Assembly (NCBI GenBank): GCA_902772845.1
Contig: CACYCI010000025.1
Coordinates: 1-38,198, forward strand
Direction of reading: 5' to 3'
DNA: 38,198 nt
DNA from: an uncultured Ruminococcus sp.
GTDB lineage: Bacteria; Bacillota; Clostridia; Oscillospirales; CAG-382
Position 1 is the first letter of the stretch, and every line of letters starts with the position of its first letter. The position numbers were made by a program, and so were the translations under genes. The notes beneath the pieces were generated by a model, which did not search any database, had not been told where the DNA came from, and was given only the letters and a program-made list of their open reading frames with translations. Positions 23,062 to 31,575 of this stretch are shown one piece after another.

Positions 23062-23595
23062 CTAACCTAAAATGACAACTTCTTTTTGCCCGTCGTATTC
23101 GGGGACGCGGACCGCGATTATCTCTTTGCGCGACGTGGGTACGTTTTTGCCCACGTAATCGCCCCTTATGGGGAGTTCGCGGTGACCGCGGTCGATCAGC
23201 ACCGCAAGCTGGATCTTCTGCGGTCTTCCCAGCGCCATCACGGCGTCCATGGCTGCGCGCGCCGTCCTGCCCGTGTAAAGCACGTCGTCGACAATTATCA
23301 CTGTCTTACCTTCGACGTCAAAATCCACGTTGGTGTGGTTCAGCGACGGGTCGCGCGCCTGCTTTCCCAGATCGTCGCGGTAAAAGGTGATATCCAGCGT
23401 GCCGGTGTAAAGTTTGACGTCCGAAAGCTTGCTCAGGTTTTCGGCGATCTGCGCGGCGAGCGTCGCTCCGCGGCGGAGCACGCCTACTATGCACAGCTCG
23501 GCGCTTTCCGGATTGCGTTCGAGTATCTCGTGCGAGATGCGCATCAGCGCGCGGTCGAACGATTCCGCGTTGAGGATACGGGATCTTTCTTCCAT
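23062..23595 (-). CDS. pyrR: PyrR, pyrimidine attenuation regulator and uracil phosphoribosyltransferase
   Basis: PyrR binds nascent pyr leader RNA when UMP is high and exposes a terminator; it also has weak uracil phosphoribosyltransferase activity. The 177 residues are the usual length, and VIIVDDVLYTGRT carries the PRPP loop. It lies behind a leader containing a PyrR-type hairpin and a strong terminator, so it regulates itself and the downstream uracil permease. The ATG at 23595 has an AAAGGAG site. No biosynthetic pyr genes are present here. Confidence 0.96.
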   Translation of the reverse strand: MEERSRILNAESFDRALMRISHEILERNPESAELCIVGVLRRGATLAAQIAENLSKLSDVKLYTGTLDITFYRDDLGKQARDPSLNHTNVDFDVEGKTVIIVDDVLYTGRTARAAMDAVMALGRPQKIQLAVLIDRGHRELPIRGDYVGKNVPTSRKEIIAVRVPEYDGQKEVVILG

Positions 23596-23644
23596 GATTT
23601 ACCGCTCCTTTCCGGGCGTGCCGGCGAATACTCCTGCGTCCGAC

Positions 23645-23676
23645 AAAAAACGCGCCCTTATCAATGCAAGGGCGCG
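23645..23676 (-). terminator. Attenuator terminator of the pyrR leader
   Basis: On the minus strand CGCGCCCTT and AAGGGCGCG (23676-23668 with 23659-23651) form a 9-bp stem followed by six T bases (23650-23645). It ends the leader about 50 bases before the pyrR start and so must be regulated. Confidence 0.88.
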
Positions 23677-23712
23677 GCAAAACGGCAGATATGTGCTGAA
23701 CAACGAATAACA

Positions 23713-23747
23713 TCTTGCCGGCGTCTCTGCACCTGCTTAAAGAATGT
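23713..23747 (-). promoter_or_regulatory. PyrR-binding hairpin in the pyrR leader
   Basis: On the minus strand GGTG and CGCC close the hexaloop CAGAGA (23733-23720), which is the hallmark of PyrR-binding loops. A lower stem (TCTT with AAGA) is separated by a purine-containing internal loop. The 3' side, CGGCAAGA, can pair instead with TTTTGCCG (23682-23675) next to the terminator, a possible antiterminator. Confidence 0.8.
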
Positions 23748-23763
23748 GTTTCAGGTCGTATGA

Positions 23764-23792
23764 ATGATACCATATATTTTGTCGGTTGTCAA
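23764..23792 (-). promoter_or_regulatory. Sigma-A promoter of the pyrR operon
   Basis: TTGACA (23792-23787) and TATCAT (23769-23764) are 17 bases apart on the minus strand. The transcript would start near 23757, giving a leader of about 160 bases. Confidence 0.85.
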
Positions 23793-23861
23793 GTTATTAT
23801 TTCGCTTTTTGGCAAGAATGTAAAAAATGTATAGCGAAAACCAAAAATCGGGTCTTTCGGC

Positions 23862-23890
23862 TTGACAAAATCAACTAAAAATGATAATAT
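23862..23890 (+). promoter_or_regulatory. Sigma-A promoter of the MinD-like gene and long downstream run
   Basis: TTGACA (23862-23867) and TAATAT (23885-23890) are 17 bases apart. It lies 34 bases before the GTG start at 23924. No clear internal terminator follows up to the window end. Confidence 0.8.
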
Positions 23891-23923
23891 AAACCGAATA
23901 TATGTAAGAAGGAGAAGTCTGCG

Positions 23924-24721
23924 GTGGGGCGAGTATTGTTCATAACGTCTTTTAAGGGCGGCGTGGGGAAAACCACGCTTGCCGCCAATATCGCAGCCGT
24001 GCTCGCACGCATGGGCAACCGCGTACTCGCTGTCGACGGCGACATGGGCATGTACTGCATGGACATGGCGCTCGGTCTGGAAAACGCCGCGCTTTACGAT
24101 ATTGCCGACGTGCTCGCAGGCGTATGCACCGTGGAACAGGCGACCGTGCGCTGCGATACGGTCAAAGGGCTTTCGTTCATAGCTTCTCCCTGCAAAAAAC
24201 CGGAAGTGATTCCCGCACGCGAACGGTTCCTGGAGCTTTTCCGCACCCTGCGCGGCGCCTACGATTACGTCGTCATAGATTCTTCCGCCGAAGAAACGCC
24301 GTATTATCTTTCGTTTGCCGCCTGCGCGGACGACGCAGTGGTGGTGTGTATGCATCAGTCCATATCAGTCCGCGCCGCCGAAAAGACCGGCCTCCGTTTG
24401 CAGGAACGCGGTTTCCGTTCGGTACGCCTGGCAGTCAACTGCTATCGCGCCGAGCTCGCGCGCGCGGGCGCGCTCCCGACCGTGGCGCAGATGATAGACG
24501 GCAGCGCCATACGGCTCATAGGCGTCGTCCCGCGTGACGACAACGCGGTCACGGACCAGGAACGCGGGGTCACCGCTTTCGGCTCCGGCCGCCGTACCGC
24601 ATCGCCGTACGAGGCGGCGGTGTATAACATTGCGTGCCGCATCGCCGGCGAAAATATCCCGCTCCTTCATAACGTAACAAAACCAAAAAGAATACGGCGC
24701 TACACACGCGTCAAGTTTTAA
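23924..24721 (+). CDS. MinD-like ParA-family ATPase
   Basis: The 265-residue protein begins with a deviant Walker A (KGGVGKTT) and has DGDMG as the second switch region. The sequence from DMALGLEN through YDIADVLAG closely resembles MinD, the ATPase that positions division inhibitors on the membrane. It lacks a recognisable MinD C-terminal amphipathic helix; the end is a basic tail (KPKRIRRYTRVKF) that might still bind acidic lipids. The GTG start is supported by AGAAGGAG. In Clostridia minD often lies near minE, rodA and mgsA; here an mgsA-like gene follows after 20 bases but minC, minE and rodA are absent, so its partners are unknown. Confidence 0.82.
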   Translation: MGRVLFITSFKGGVGKTTLAANIAAVLARMGNRVLAVDGDMGMYCMDMALGLENAALYDIADVLAGVCTVEQATVRCDTVKGLSFIASPCKKPEVIPARERFLELFRTLRGAYDYVVIDSSAEETPYYLSFAACADDAVVVCMHQSISVRAAEKTGLRLQERGFRSVRLAVNCYRAELARAGALPTVAQMIDGSAIRLIGVVPRDDNAVTDQERGVTAFGSGRRTASPYEAAVYNIACRIAGENIPLLHNVTKPKRIRRYTRVKF

Positions 24722-24741
24722 AATTTTTCCGGAGGTCAATT

Positions 24742-25155
24742 ATGGAAATAGCCATTATTTCAAGCGATACGAAAAAACTCTTAGTCACCGAATTCTGCAT
24801 GGCTTACTGCGGCATCCTCAGCCGCCACCAGCTTTGTGCTACCGCCACCACCGGAAAATACATCACCGACGCTACGGGGCTGGTCATAGAAAAGCTCCTC
24901 ACCGGTTCGCGCGGGGGGATCGATCAGATCGCTTCGCGTATCACTTATAACGAGATCGACCTGCTTCTTTATTTCGGGGACCCCACTCACGAGATGAGCT
25001 ATCTCGAAAACGAAATGAACATCATACGCCTGTGCGATATGAACAACGTCCCCGTCGCCACCAATATCGCAACTGCCGAAGCGCTTATTTTCGCGCTGGA
25101 ACGCGGCGATCTCGACTGGCGCGAAAACATACGGAAAGAAGGCCGCAGACAATGA
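24742..25155 (+). CDS. Methylglyoxal synthase-like protein with altered active site
   Basis: The 137 residues align along their length with MgsA, which converts dihydroxyacetone phosphate to methylglyoxal and phosphate. Shared parts include the TTG phosphate loop, EIDLLLYF.DP and PVATNIATAEALI. Several catalytic positions differ: AHD is SSD (His19 lost), GGDQQ is GGIDQ (Asp71 position holds Ile), and the PHDPD segment is SYLENE (His98 and Asp101 lost). Asp20 and Asp91 remain. An active synthase is therefore doubtful; it may be a phosphate-binding regulator. A GGAGG site precedes the ATG, and its stop overlaps the hisS start as ATGA. Confidence 0.8.
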   Translation: MEIAIISSDTKKLLVTEFCMAYCGILSRHQLCATATTGKYITDATGLVIEKLLTGSRGGIDQIASRITYNEIDLLLYFGDPTHEMSYLENEMNIIRLCDMNNVPVATNIATAEALIFALERGDLDWRENIRKEGRRQ

Positions 25156-26411
25156 ACGTTAAAAAACCGCGAGGAACTTCCGATATCCTGCCCGCCGAAA
25201 TGCCGGCGTGGCGGTTTGTGGAAGACACCTGCCGAAAGCAGGCGGCGATATACGGTTTCTCCGAAATAAGGTTCCCCACTTTTGAAAGCACCGAGCTTTT
25301 TGCGCGCGGCGTCGGCGGGACCACCGATATTGTGCAGAAAGAGATGTATACGTTTACCGATAAGGACGACCGCAGCATGACGCTCCGTCCCGAAGGTACC
25401 GCCTGCGTCTGCCGCAGCGTTGTGGAAAACGGGCTGTACGCCGCTTCTCTTCCTCTTAAATTATATTATCTTTCCAATTTTTTCCGTTACGAAAAACCGC
25501 AGGCGGGCAGAACGCGTGAATTTTTCCAGTTCGGCTGCGAATGCTTCGGGCCTTCCACGCCTCAGGCGGACGCCGAAGCGATATTGCTCGGCAGTTCTGT
25601 CATACGCGAGCTGGGCATAAAGGGCTGCACTCTGCATATAAACTCTATCGGTTGCGCGGATTGCCGTCCGCAGTACCGCGCCGCGCTAAAAGAATATTTC
25701 GCCGCGCATTACGACGAGCTTTGCGATACCTGCCGCGCGCGGCTCGAAACGAACCCGCTGCGCATACTCGATTGCAAGTCGCCGGTCTGTTCGGCGATCG
25801 CAGCCGGCGCGCCAAAGACCACAGATCACCTTTGCGATAACTGCCGCGCTCATTACGAAAGCTTAAAATCCATACTTGCAAACGCCGGCGTGGATTTTGT
25901 CGAAGATCCGCGCTGCGTCCGCGGCCTGGATTACTATACCGGCACCGTATTCGAATTCGTCCACGGCGGAATAGGCGCCCAGGCGGCGCTCGGCGGCGGC
26001 GGAAGATACAACGGGCTCATAGCCGAACTCGGCGGCCCGGAGCTCCCGGCGATCGGCTTTGCTTTAGGGCTTTCGCGCCTGATAATGGCTATGCAGACCG
26101 AAAACGTGCCGCTCCCCGGCAGCGCTGAAAATTCGCTGTATATCGCCCCGCTCGGCGCAGAAGCCGCCGAAGCGACCGCGTCCCTTTGCGAACGCCTGCG
26201 TGCACGCGGCGTCGTCTGCGAGACAGATATCACCGGCCGCAGCGCAAAGGCGCAGCTGAAATACGCCGATAAAAGCGGTCATACGTTCGTGGCGGTCATC
26301 GGCTCGGACGAGCTTGCGGCGGGGACGTGCGAACTCAAAAACCTGCGCAGCGGCGAAAAAAGCTCCGTCCGCATAGACGCAGACGAGCTCGCCCGCGTGG
26401 TAAAAGCGTAA
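25152..26411 (+). CDS. hisS: Histidyl-tRNA synthetase
   Basis: HisRS charges tRNA-His. The 419-residue class II enzyme has RGTSDILP at its start, motif 2 around FRYEKPQAGRTREFFQFG, the histidine-specific RGLDYYTG and the Gly-rich GGGGRYNGL of motif 3, then the C-terminal anticodon-binding domain. The Cys-rich insertion (CADC, CDTC, CDNC) is normal for this bacterial subtype. The start at 25152 overlaps the MgsA-like stop by four bases; a longer frame to the left is not supported. There is no room for a T-box. AspRS follows after 33 bases, a common order in Bacillota. Confidence 0.97.
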   Translation: MNVKKPRGTSDILPAEMPAWRFVEDTCRKQAAIYGFSEIRFPTFESTELFARGVGGTTDIVQKEMYTFTDKDDRSMTLRPEGTACVCRSVVENGLYAASLPLKLYYLSNFFRYEKPQAGRTREFFQFGCECFGPSTPQADAEAILLGSSVIRELGIKGCTLHINSIGCADCRPQYRAALKEYFAAHYDELCDTCRARLETNPLRILDCKSPVCSAIAAGAPKTTDHLCDNCRAHYESLKSILANAGVDFVEDPRCVRGLDYYTGTVFEFVHGGIGAQAALGGGGRYNGLIAELGGPELPAIGFALGLSRLIMAMQTENVPLPGSAENSLYIAPLGAEAAEATASLCERLRARGVVCETDITGRSAKAQLKYADKSGHTFVAVIGSDELAAGTCELKNLRSGEKSSVRIDADELARVVKA

Positions 26412-26444
26412 ATTTTTTCGTTTTTCGAAAGGACATATATCATC

Positions 26445-28220
26445 ATGGCAGAATTTTTAGGTAATTCCAGAAGAACAATATACTGCGGCGAAGTCCGCGA
26501 CGGCCGCGTGGGCGAAAAGCTCACCGTCGCCGGCTGGTGCCAGCGCCGCCGCGACCTGGGGCAGCTGATATTCATCGACCTGCGCGACAGGACCGGTATA
26601 GTCCAGCTCGCTTTCGACGACAGCACCGACCGCGCCGTTTTCGAAAAAGCGTCTTCGGTCAGAAGCGAATACGTGCTCGTAGCCGAAGGCGTCGTCCGCG
26701 AACGTTCTTCCAAAAACCCCAACATACCCACCGGCAACGTCGAGATCTTCGTCACCTCGCTCAAGATCGTGGGCGAAAGCGAAACTCCTCCGTTCGAGAT
26801 CCTTGATAACACCAACGTGGGCGAAGACCTGCGGCTCAAATACCGTTATCTCGACCTTCGCCGTCCGTCGCTGATGAACAATATCATCTTCCGTCACAAG
26901 GTCGCCAAGACCACGCGCGATTATTTCGATGAAAACGGGTTCATAGAGATCGAGACCCCCATGCTCATAAAATCCACGCCCGAAGGCGCGCGCGACTACC
27001 TTGTCCCTTCGCGCATACACAAGGGCTCGTTCTACGCGCTGCCGCAGTCGCCGCAGCTTTATAAACAGCTCTGCATGGTCGCCGGCTTCGACAGATACGT
27101 CCAGCTCGCCCGCTGCTTCCGCGACGAGGACCTCCGTGCCGACAGACAGCCCGAATTCACGCAGATAGACGTGGAGATGTCTTTTGTCGACGTGGCGGAT
27201 ATTCAGAATATGGCGGAAGGATACGTCAAGCGCCTGTTCAAGGAAACGCTCGGCGTGGAAATAGAAACGCCTATCCCCCGCTATACCTATAAAGAAGTAA
27301 TGGAACGTTTCGGCAGCGACAAGCCCGACCTCAGGTTCGGCATGGAGCTCATAGATCTTTCGGAAACGGTCAAAGGCACGGCGTTCCCCGTTTTCGCTTC
27401 CGCGCTGGCGGAAGGCGGCTCTGTCCGCTGCATCAACGCCAGGGGCGGCGCCGAAAAGCTCACCCGCAAAGAGCTGGATAAGCTCACCGAATACGCCAAG
27501 GGCTGCGGCGCTAAGGGCCTTTGCTGGCTCAAGTTCGGCCACGACGGCGTTTCGGGGTCGTTCCTCAAAGCGGTCACGCCCGAAGAAATCGAAGCCATAA
27601 AGCAAAAAGCCGAAGCTTCCGAAGGCGACGTGCTGCTCATACTCGCCGACGGCAACGACAACAACGTGCTCCCCACACTGGGACTCCTGCGCCTGCGCGT
27701 TGCGGAAAAACTGGAAATAGAACGCAAGGGCTACAAATTCCTGTGGGTGGTCGAATTCCCGTTCTTCGAATACGATAAGGAAGCGGGCGAATGGGTAGCG
27801 ATGCACCATCCGTTCACCGCTCCGCTCGATGAATGCATCGAATATCTCGAAACAGACAAAGGCAAGGTCCGCGCAAAGGCATACGACCTTGTGCTCAACG
27901 GCATAGAGCTTTCCAGCGGGTCTATCCGTATAACCGATCCCGTGCTGCAGGCAAAGATATTCCGCCTGCTGGGGCTCACGGATGAAGAGGCCAAAAAGAA
28001 ATTCGGCTATCTGCTCGAAGCGTTCCGCTACGGCGCGCCTCCTCACGGCGGATTGGCAATAGGGCTCGACCGTCTGGTGATGCAGATGCTCGGCGCCGGC
28101 AGTTTGCGTGACGTCGTGGCGTTCCCCAAAGTGCAGAACGCAAGCGAACTCATGACCGATAGCCCCGCCGAAGTCCCGCAGAAAGCGCTCGACGATCTGG
28201 GAATAACCGTAAAACGGTAA
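26445..28220 (+). CDS. aspS: Aspartyl-tRNA synthetase
   Basis: AspRS charges tRNA-Asp. The 591 residues match the bacterial type: an N-terminal OB-fold anticodon domain, motif 2 (FRDEDLRADRQPEF), a GAD insertion domain, and motif 3 (GLAIGLDRLV). The C-terminal end DVVAFPK is typical. An AAAGGAC site precedes the ATG. No tRNA-Asn or amidotransferase genes are in the window, so whether it is discriminating cannot be told. A gene for an ABC ATPase follows after 24 bases. Confidence 0.97.
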   Translation: MAEFLGNSRRTIYCGEVRDGRVGEKLTVAGWCQRRRDLGQLIFIDLRDRTGIVQLAFDDSTDRAVFEKASSVRSEYVLVAEGVVRERSSKNPNIPTGNVEIFVTSLKIVGESETPPFEILDNTNVGEDLRLKYRYLDLRRPSLMNNIIFRHKVAKTTRDYFDENGFIEIETPMLIKSTPEGARDYLVPSRIHKGSFYALPQSPQLYKQLCMVAGFDRYVQLARCFRDEDLRADRQPEFTQIDVEMSFVDVADIQNMAEGYVKRLFKETLGVEIETPIPRYTYKEVMERFGSDKPDLRFGMELIDLSETVKGTAFPVFASALAEGGSVRCINARGGAEKLTRKELDKLTEYAKGCGAKGLCWLKFGHDGVSGSFLKAVTPEEIEAIKQKAEASEGDVLLILADGNDNNVLPTLGLLRLRVAEKLEIERKGYKFLWVVEFPFFEYDKEAGEWVAMHHPFTAPLDECIEYLETDKGKVRAKAYDLVLNGIELSSGSIRITDPVLQAKIFRLLGLTDEEAKKKFGYLLEAFRYGAPPHGGLAIGLDRLVMQMLGAGSLRDVVAFPKVQNASELMTDSPAEVPQKALDDLGITVKR

Positions 28221-28244
28221 AATTGTAACAGGAAGGTTTTGAAA

Positions 28245-29237
28245 ATGGTCGAGATCTCTCATTTAAGTAAGAATTACGGCGACAAAAAAGCCGTCAACGA
28301 CATTTCGTTTTCGGTAGAAGAGGGCGAGATAATGGGGTTCCTGGGGCCTAATGGCGCCGGAAAATCCACTACGCTCAACATACTCACCGGGTTCCTTTCG
28401 GCCACGTCCGGCAGCGCGAAGATCGACGGCATAGATATACTCGAGCAGCCGCTCGAAGCCAAGCGGCTTATCGGCTTTTTGCCCGAGATCCCTCCGCTTT
28501 ACCAGGATATGACCGTTGCGGAATATATGAATTTCTGCTACGACCTTAAGGGATGCCGCCTTCCGCGCAAACAGCACCTGCGCGAAATATGCGAAGTCGT
28601 CAAGATAACCGACGTCAACAAGCGGCTCATCAAAAATCTTTCCAAGGGCTACCGTCAGCGCGTAGGCATAGCTCAGGCGCTCATCGGCAACCCCAAGGTG
28701 CTGATTTTTGACGAACCTACCATAGGGCTCGACCCCAAGCAGATAATAGAGATCCGCAACCTCATAAAGCATCTGGGCAAGAACCACACCGTCATACTTT
28801 CCACGCATATCCTGCCGGAAGTACAGGCGGTCTGCGACCGGATAGTCATAATCAACAAAGGGCGCCTGGTCGCCAACGAAAAGACCGAAAACCTCATCAA
28901 CGCGGTAGACGGCTCGCGCCGCCTCGTCGCAAAGATAGTCGGGCCGGAAGACCAGGTGCTCCAGCTGCTCCGTTCGACGCAGGGCGTGAAATTCGCCGAA
29001 AAGCTCGGCCGGCGCGACACCGATTCCGTCAGCTATCTTATAGAAAGCGAAGAAAACGTCGATATCCGCAAGCCGTTGTTCTATGCTCTGGCGCGCGCTT
29101 CGTATCCGCTAATTGGGCTGGAAGGCGACGAGCTCAATCTTGAAGACATATTCATGCGGCTGGTCGATCCGCAAAAGAAAGAAAAGAACGAAAAACGCAG
29201 AAGGAACGCCGCTCAGGCGCCCGAAGCGGGGAAATGA
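28245..29237 (+). CDS. ABC transporter ATPase, GldA-like
   Basis: This 330-residue ATPase couples ATP hydrolysis to an exporter. It has Walker A GPNGAGKST, the signature LSKGYRQRVG, Walker B VLIFDEP followed by TIGLD, and a switch His in STHIL. A C-terminal regulatory extension of about 100 residues ends in a Lys/Glu-rich tail. The ATG at 28245 is used; a TTG six bases earlier is possible. It is the first of five genes resembling the Gld/ABC-2 exporter set, with the permease gene 13 bases downstream. In Bacteroidota GldA-GldF-GldG serve gliding; in Clostridia the role is unknown. Confidence 0.92.
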   Translation: MVEISHLSKNYGDKKAVNDISFSVEEGEIMGFLGPNGAGKSTTLNILTGFLSATSGSAKIDGIDILEQPLEAKRLIGFLPEIPPLYQDMTVAEYMNFCYDLKGCRLPRKQHLREICEVVKITDVNKRLIKNLSKGYRQRVGIAQALIGNPKVLIFDEPTIGLDPKQIIEIRNLIKHLGKNHTVILSTHILPEVQAVCDRIVIINKGRLVANEKTENLINAVDGSRRLVAKIVGPEDQVLQLLRSTQGVKFAEKLGRRDTDSVSYLIESEENVDIRKPLFYALARASYPLIGLEGDELNLEDIFMRLVDPQKKEKNEKRRRNAAQAPEAGK

Positions 29238-29250
29238 GGGGCGAAACGTA

Positions 29251-29973
29251 ATGACTGCGATCTATAAACGCGAACTTCGCTCGTATTTCATAACGCCCAT
29301 CGGGTACATTTTCGCGGGGATGTTCCTCGCTGTTTCGGGCCTGCTGTTTTCGTGGCTCGTGCTTTCGGCGGATAATTCCGGCGCGTATTCCTACGCAAAG
29401 ATAAGCGATTATTTCGTGTATCTGCTCTTTGTGTTCTCGGTGCTTATCCCGCTGCTCACCATGAAGCTCCTTTCCGAAGAAAAAAAGCAGAAGACCGAAC
29501 AGCTGCTGCTCACGTCCCCCGTGTCGCTCACGGGAGTGGTCATGGCAAAATATCTCGCCGCGCTCACAATATTTGCGGCGACGCTGTTGGTGAATTCGCT
29601 CAACTATATACTGCTCTACGTTTACGGCAACCCCAACGTGGCGGTCATACTTTCAAATATCCTGGGGCTGTTCCTCATAGGCGCGTCGTTCGTCGCCATC
29701 GGGCTGTTCCTTTCGTCCATAACCGAAAATCAGCTCATCGCGGCGGTCTCTTCCATAGCGGTCATAGTCGCTCTGCTGCTCATTTCGCTGCTGGCGGATA
29801 CCATCGAATCGGAATTCATCCGCGTCGTGCTCAAATGGTTCTCGGTCGTCGACCGCTACACGCCGTTCACAAACGGATATTTTGATATCCCGGCTATAAT
29901 CTATTTTGTTTCTTTCACCGGGATTTTCCTTTTCTTAACGGTGCGCGTTTACGAAAAACGCCGCTGGTCGTGA
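29251..29973 (+). CDS. ABC-2 permease, GldF-like
   Basis: The 240-residue membrane protein has six predicted helices (about 20-42, 56-76, 100-125, 133-158, 165-185 and 217-235), with the conserved amphipathic start IYKRELRSYF. It should form the transmembrane channel with the ATPase encoded just upstream. The ATG at 29251 was chosen because its first residues fit the family; a longer frame runs inside the ATPase gene. The GldG-like gene follows after 16 bases, so the two form one exporter. Confidence 0.9.
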   Translation: MTAIYKRELRSYFITPIGYIFAGMFLAVSGLLFSWLVLSADNSGAYSYAKISDYFVYLLFVFSVLIPLLTMKLLSEEKKQKTEQLLLTSPVSLTGVVMAKYLAALTIFAATLLVNSLNYILLYVYGNPNVAVILSNILGLFLIGASFVAIGLFLSSITENQLIAAVSSIAVIVALLLISLLADTIESEFIRVVLKWFSVVDRYTPFTNGYFDIPAIIYFVSFTGIFLFLTVRVYEKRRWS

Positions 29974-29989
29974 AAGGAGGAGCAGGGAC

Positions 29990-31555
29990 ATGGCAAAAAA
30001 GACCAATGTTTTCAATTCCAAAAAGTTCAAATACGGCGCTTACGCCGTTGTATTCATAGCGGTGGTCGTGGCGCTCGTCATAGCGCTCAACCTCGTGGTA
30101 TCGTTTTTGGACCGTAAATACGACTGGCGCTTTGACCTGACCGAAAGCAAGCTCTATTCGCTTTCCGACGCCACCGACGAAACTCTTAAGACCGCGCTCA
30201 AAGACAAATACGGCAATTTTGATATTACAATAACCTTCTGCGCTTCGCGCGATCTGTTCGAATATTACGACACGCAGCGCAGGGACGCCGTCAAATACTA
30301 TTCGTCGGTGCGCGACATCGCCGAAGAATACGCCAAGCTTTACGACGGCACCGGCGGCAAGGGCAAAGTCACTGTCCGTTACGTCGATATCAATTCCGAC
30401 CCTGCCGAAGCCAACCGCTTGAAACAGCTGGCGCAGCTTTCTTCCATAACCTGGAAGAACATTATAATTCAAAACACCGCCAACACCGAATATTACCGCG
30501 TGCTCGCGTTCGACGCCTGCTATTTCACCGATGAAGACACCGGCGCGCTGTACCAGTTCCAGGCGGAAAACAAATTCACCGCCGCCATTATCCAGTGCGC
30601 GCTTGCCGAAAACATAACCGTGGCGTTCACTACCGGCCACGGAGAATCGCACAGCAGCCGTATGGAAGAGATATTCCAGCTTTCCACCATGAACGTGTGC
30701 GAGATCGATCTGGATAAACAGGATATCCCCTCCGACGTAAAGATACTCGTCATAAGCGATCCCAAATACGATTTCACTTACGGCGAAGGCGGTGCAATAG
30801 ATAAGATCACTCGTTTTATGGCGGAAAAAGGCACTTATAATTCGCTTATGGTGTTCGTCAACGCCGACACGCCCGATCTCCCCAACCTGCGCGACTATCT
30901 GCACGAACAGTGGGGGCTCGATTATTTGCCCAACCATAAACTGACCGATACCGAATCTTCGCTCAAGGGCTCGAACGGCGAAGATCTTGTGGCGGTTTAC
31001 ACCGGCAGCGAAAACGGCAACACCGCGGCTTACACCGTGGTCAGCCGCGCTTCGGAAGCAAAGATACCCACCGTGCTTCCCAACTGCACGGCGCTTAACG
31101 TCAAGACCGGCGGATACGGCGCGGGCAGCGTGAGCATAGGGCTGTACTCTTCGGCAAATTCCGTGGCTTCGTATAAAGACGAATCCGGCAACAAGACCGA
31201 AGACGCCGGCTCGTTCCCGCTCATGGCGATCTCAGTGGAGCACACCTACGGCAACGACGGCTTCAACTACAACTCCAATAAATATCAGTACGTGCTGCTT
31301 TGCGGCTCCACTGATTTCACCTCCAACGAATATCTCAACAATGCCTACGGCAACGAAAGCATAATGTATTCGGTCAACCGCGCAATGGCGACCGACCGCG
31401 TCACGCTCAATATCCGCGCCAAAAAGTTCGAAGAGACCGCGCTCACGCTGCAAAGCGGGACCGCAAAACGGCTCACCATAGCAATAACCGCAGCCATCCC
31501 CGCGGTCATAGTCATCATAGGCATAGCCGTATTCTTCAGAAGAAGACATCTGTGA
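29990..31555 (+). CDS. GldG-like ABC exporter accessory protein
   Basis: This 521-residue protein has one N-terminal helix (about 14-36) followed by DLTESKLYSLSD, typical of GldG/DUF7088 proteins. A large extracytoplasmic region (IVNSDP-type and FTTGHGE segments) follows, and a C-terminal helix ends at about 517 before a short basic tail. It is believed to work with the GldA/GldF-like pair as a substrate-binding or periplasmic subunit, though its cargo is unknown. It is 16 bases from the permease gene and 20 from the DUF4340-like gene. AAAGGAGGAG precedes the ATG. Confidence 0.88.
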   Translation: MAKKTNVFNSKKFKYGAYAVVFIAVVVALVIALNLVVSFLDRKYDWRFDLTESKLYSLSDATDETLKTALKDKYGNFDITITFCASRDLFEYYDTQRRDAVKYYSSVRDIAEEYAKLYDGTGGKGKVTVRYVDINSDPAEANRLKQLAQLSSITWKNIIIQNTANTEYYRVLAFDACYFTDEDTGALYQFQAENKFTAAIIQCALAENITVAFTTGHGESHSSRMEEIFQLSTMNVCEIDLDKQDIPSDVKILVISDPKYDFTYGEGGAIDKITRFMAEKGTYNSLMVFVNADTPDLPNLRDYLHEQWGLDYLPNHKLTDTESSLKGSNGEDLVAVYTGSENGNTAAYTVVSRASEAKIPTVLPNCTALNVKTGGYGAGSVSIGLYSSANSVASYKDESGNKTEDAGSFPLMAISVEHTYGNDGFNYNSNKYQYVLLCGSTDFTSNEYLNNAYGNESIMYSVNRAMATDRVTLNIRAKKFEETALTLQSGTAKRLTIAITAAIPAVIVIIGIAVFFRRRHL

Positions 31556-31575
31556 TTTTTCCGGAGCATTAAATT

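Noticed and set aside
25152-26445. T-box or other leader before hisS and aspS
   Set aside because: hisS overlaps the upstream gene by four bases and aspS starts 33 bases after hisS, which leaves no room for one.
26457-28262. Long minus-strand reading frame opposite aspS
   Set aside because: The opposite strand encodes an unmistakable AspRS with all motifs; the antisense frame is a by-product of codon bias.
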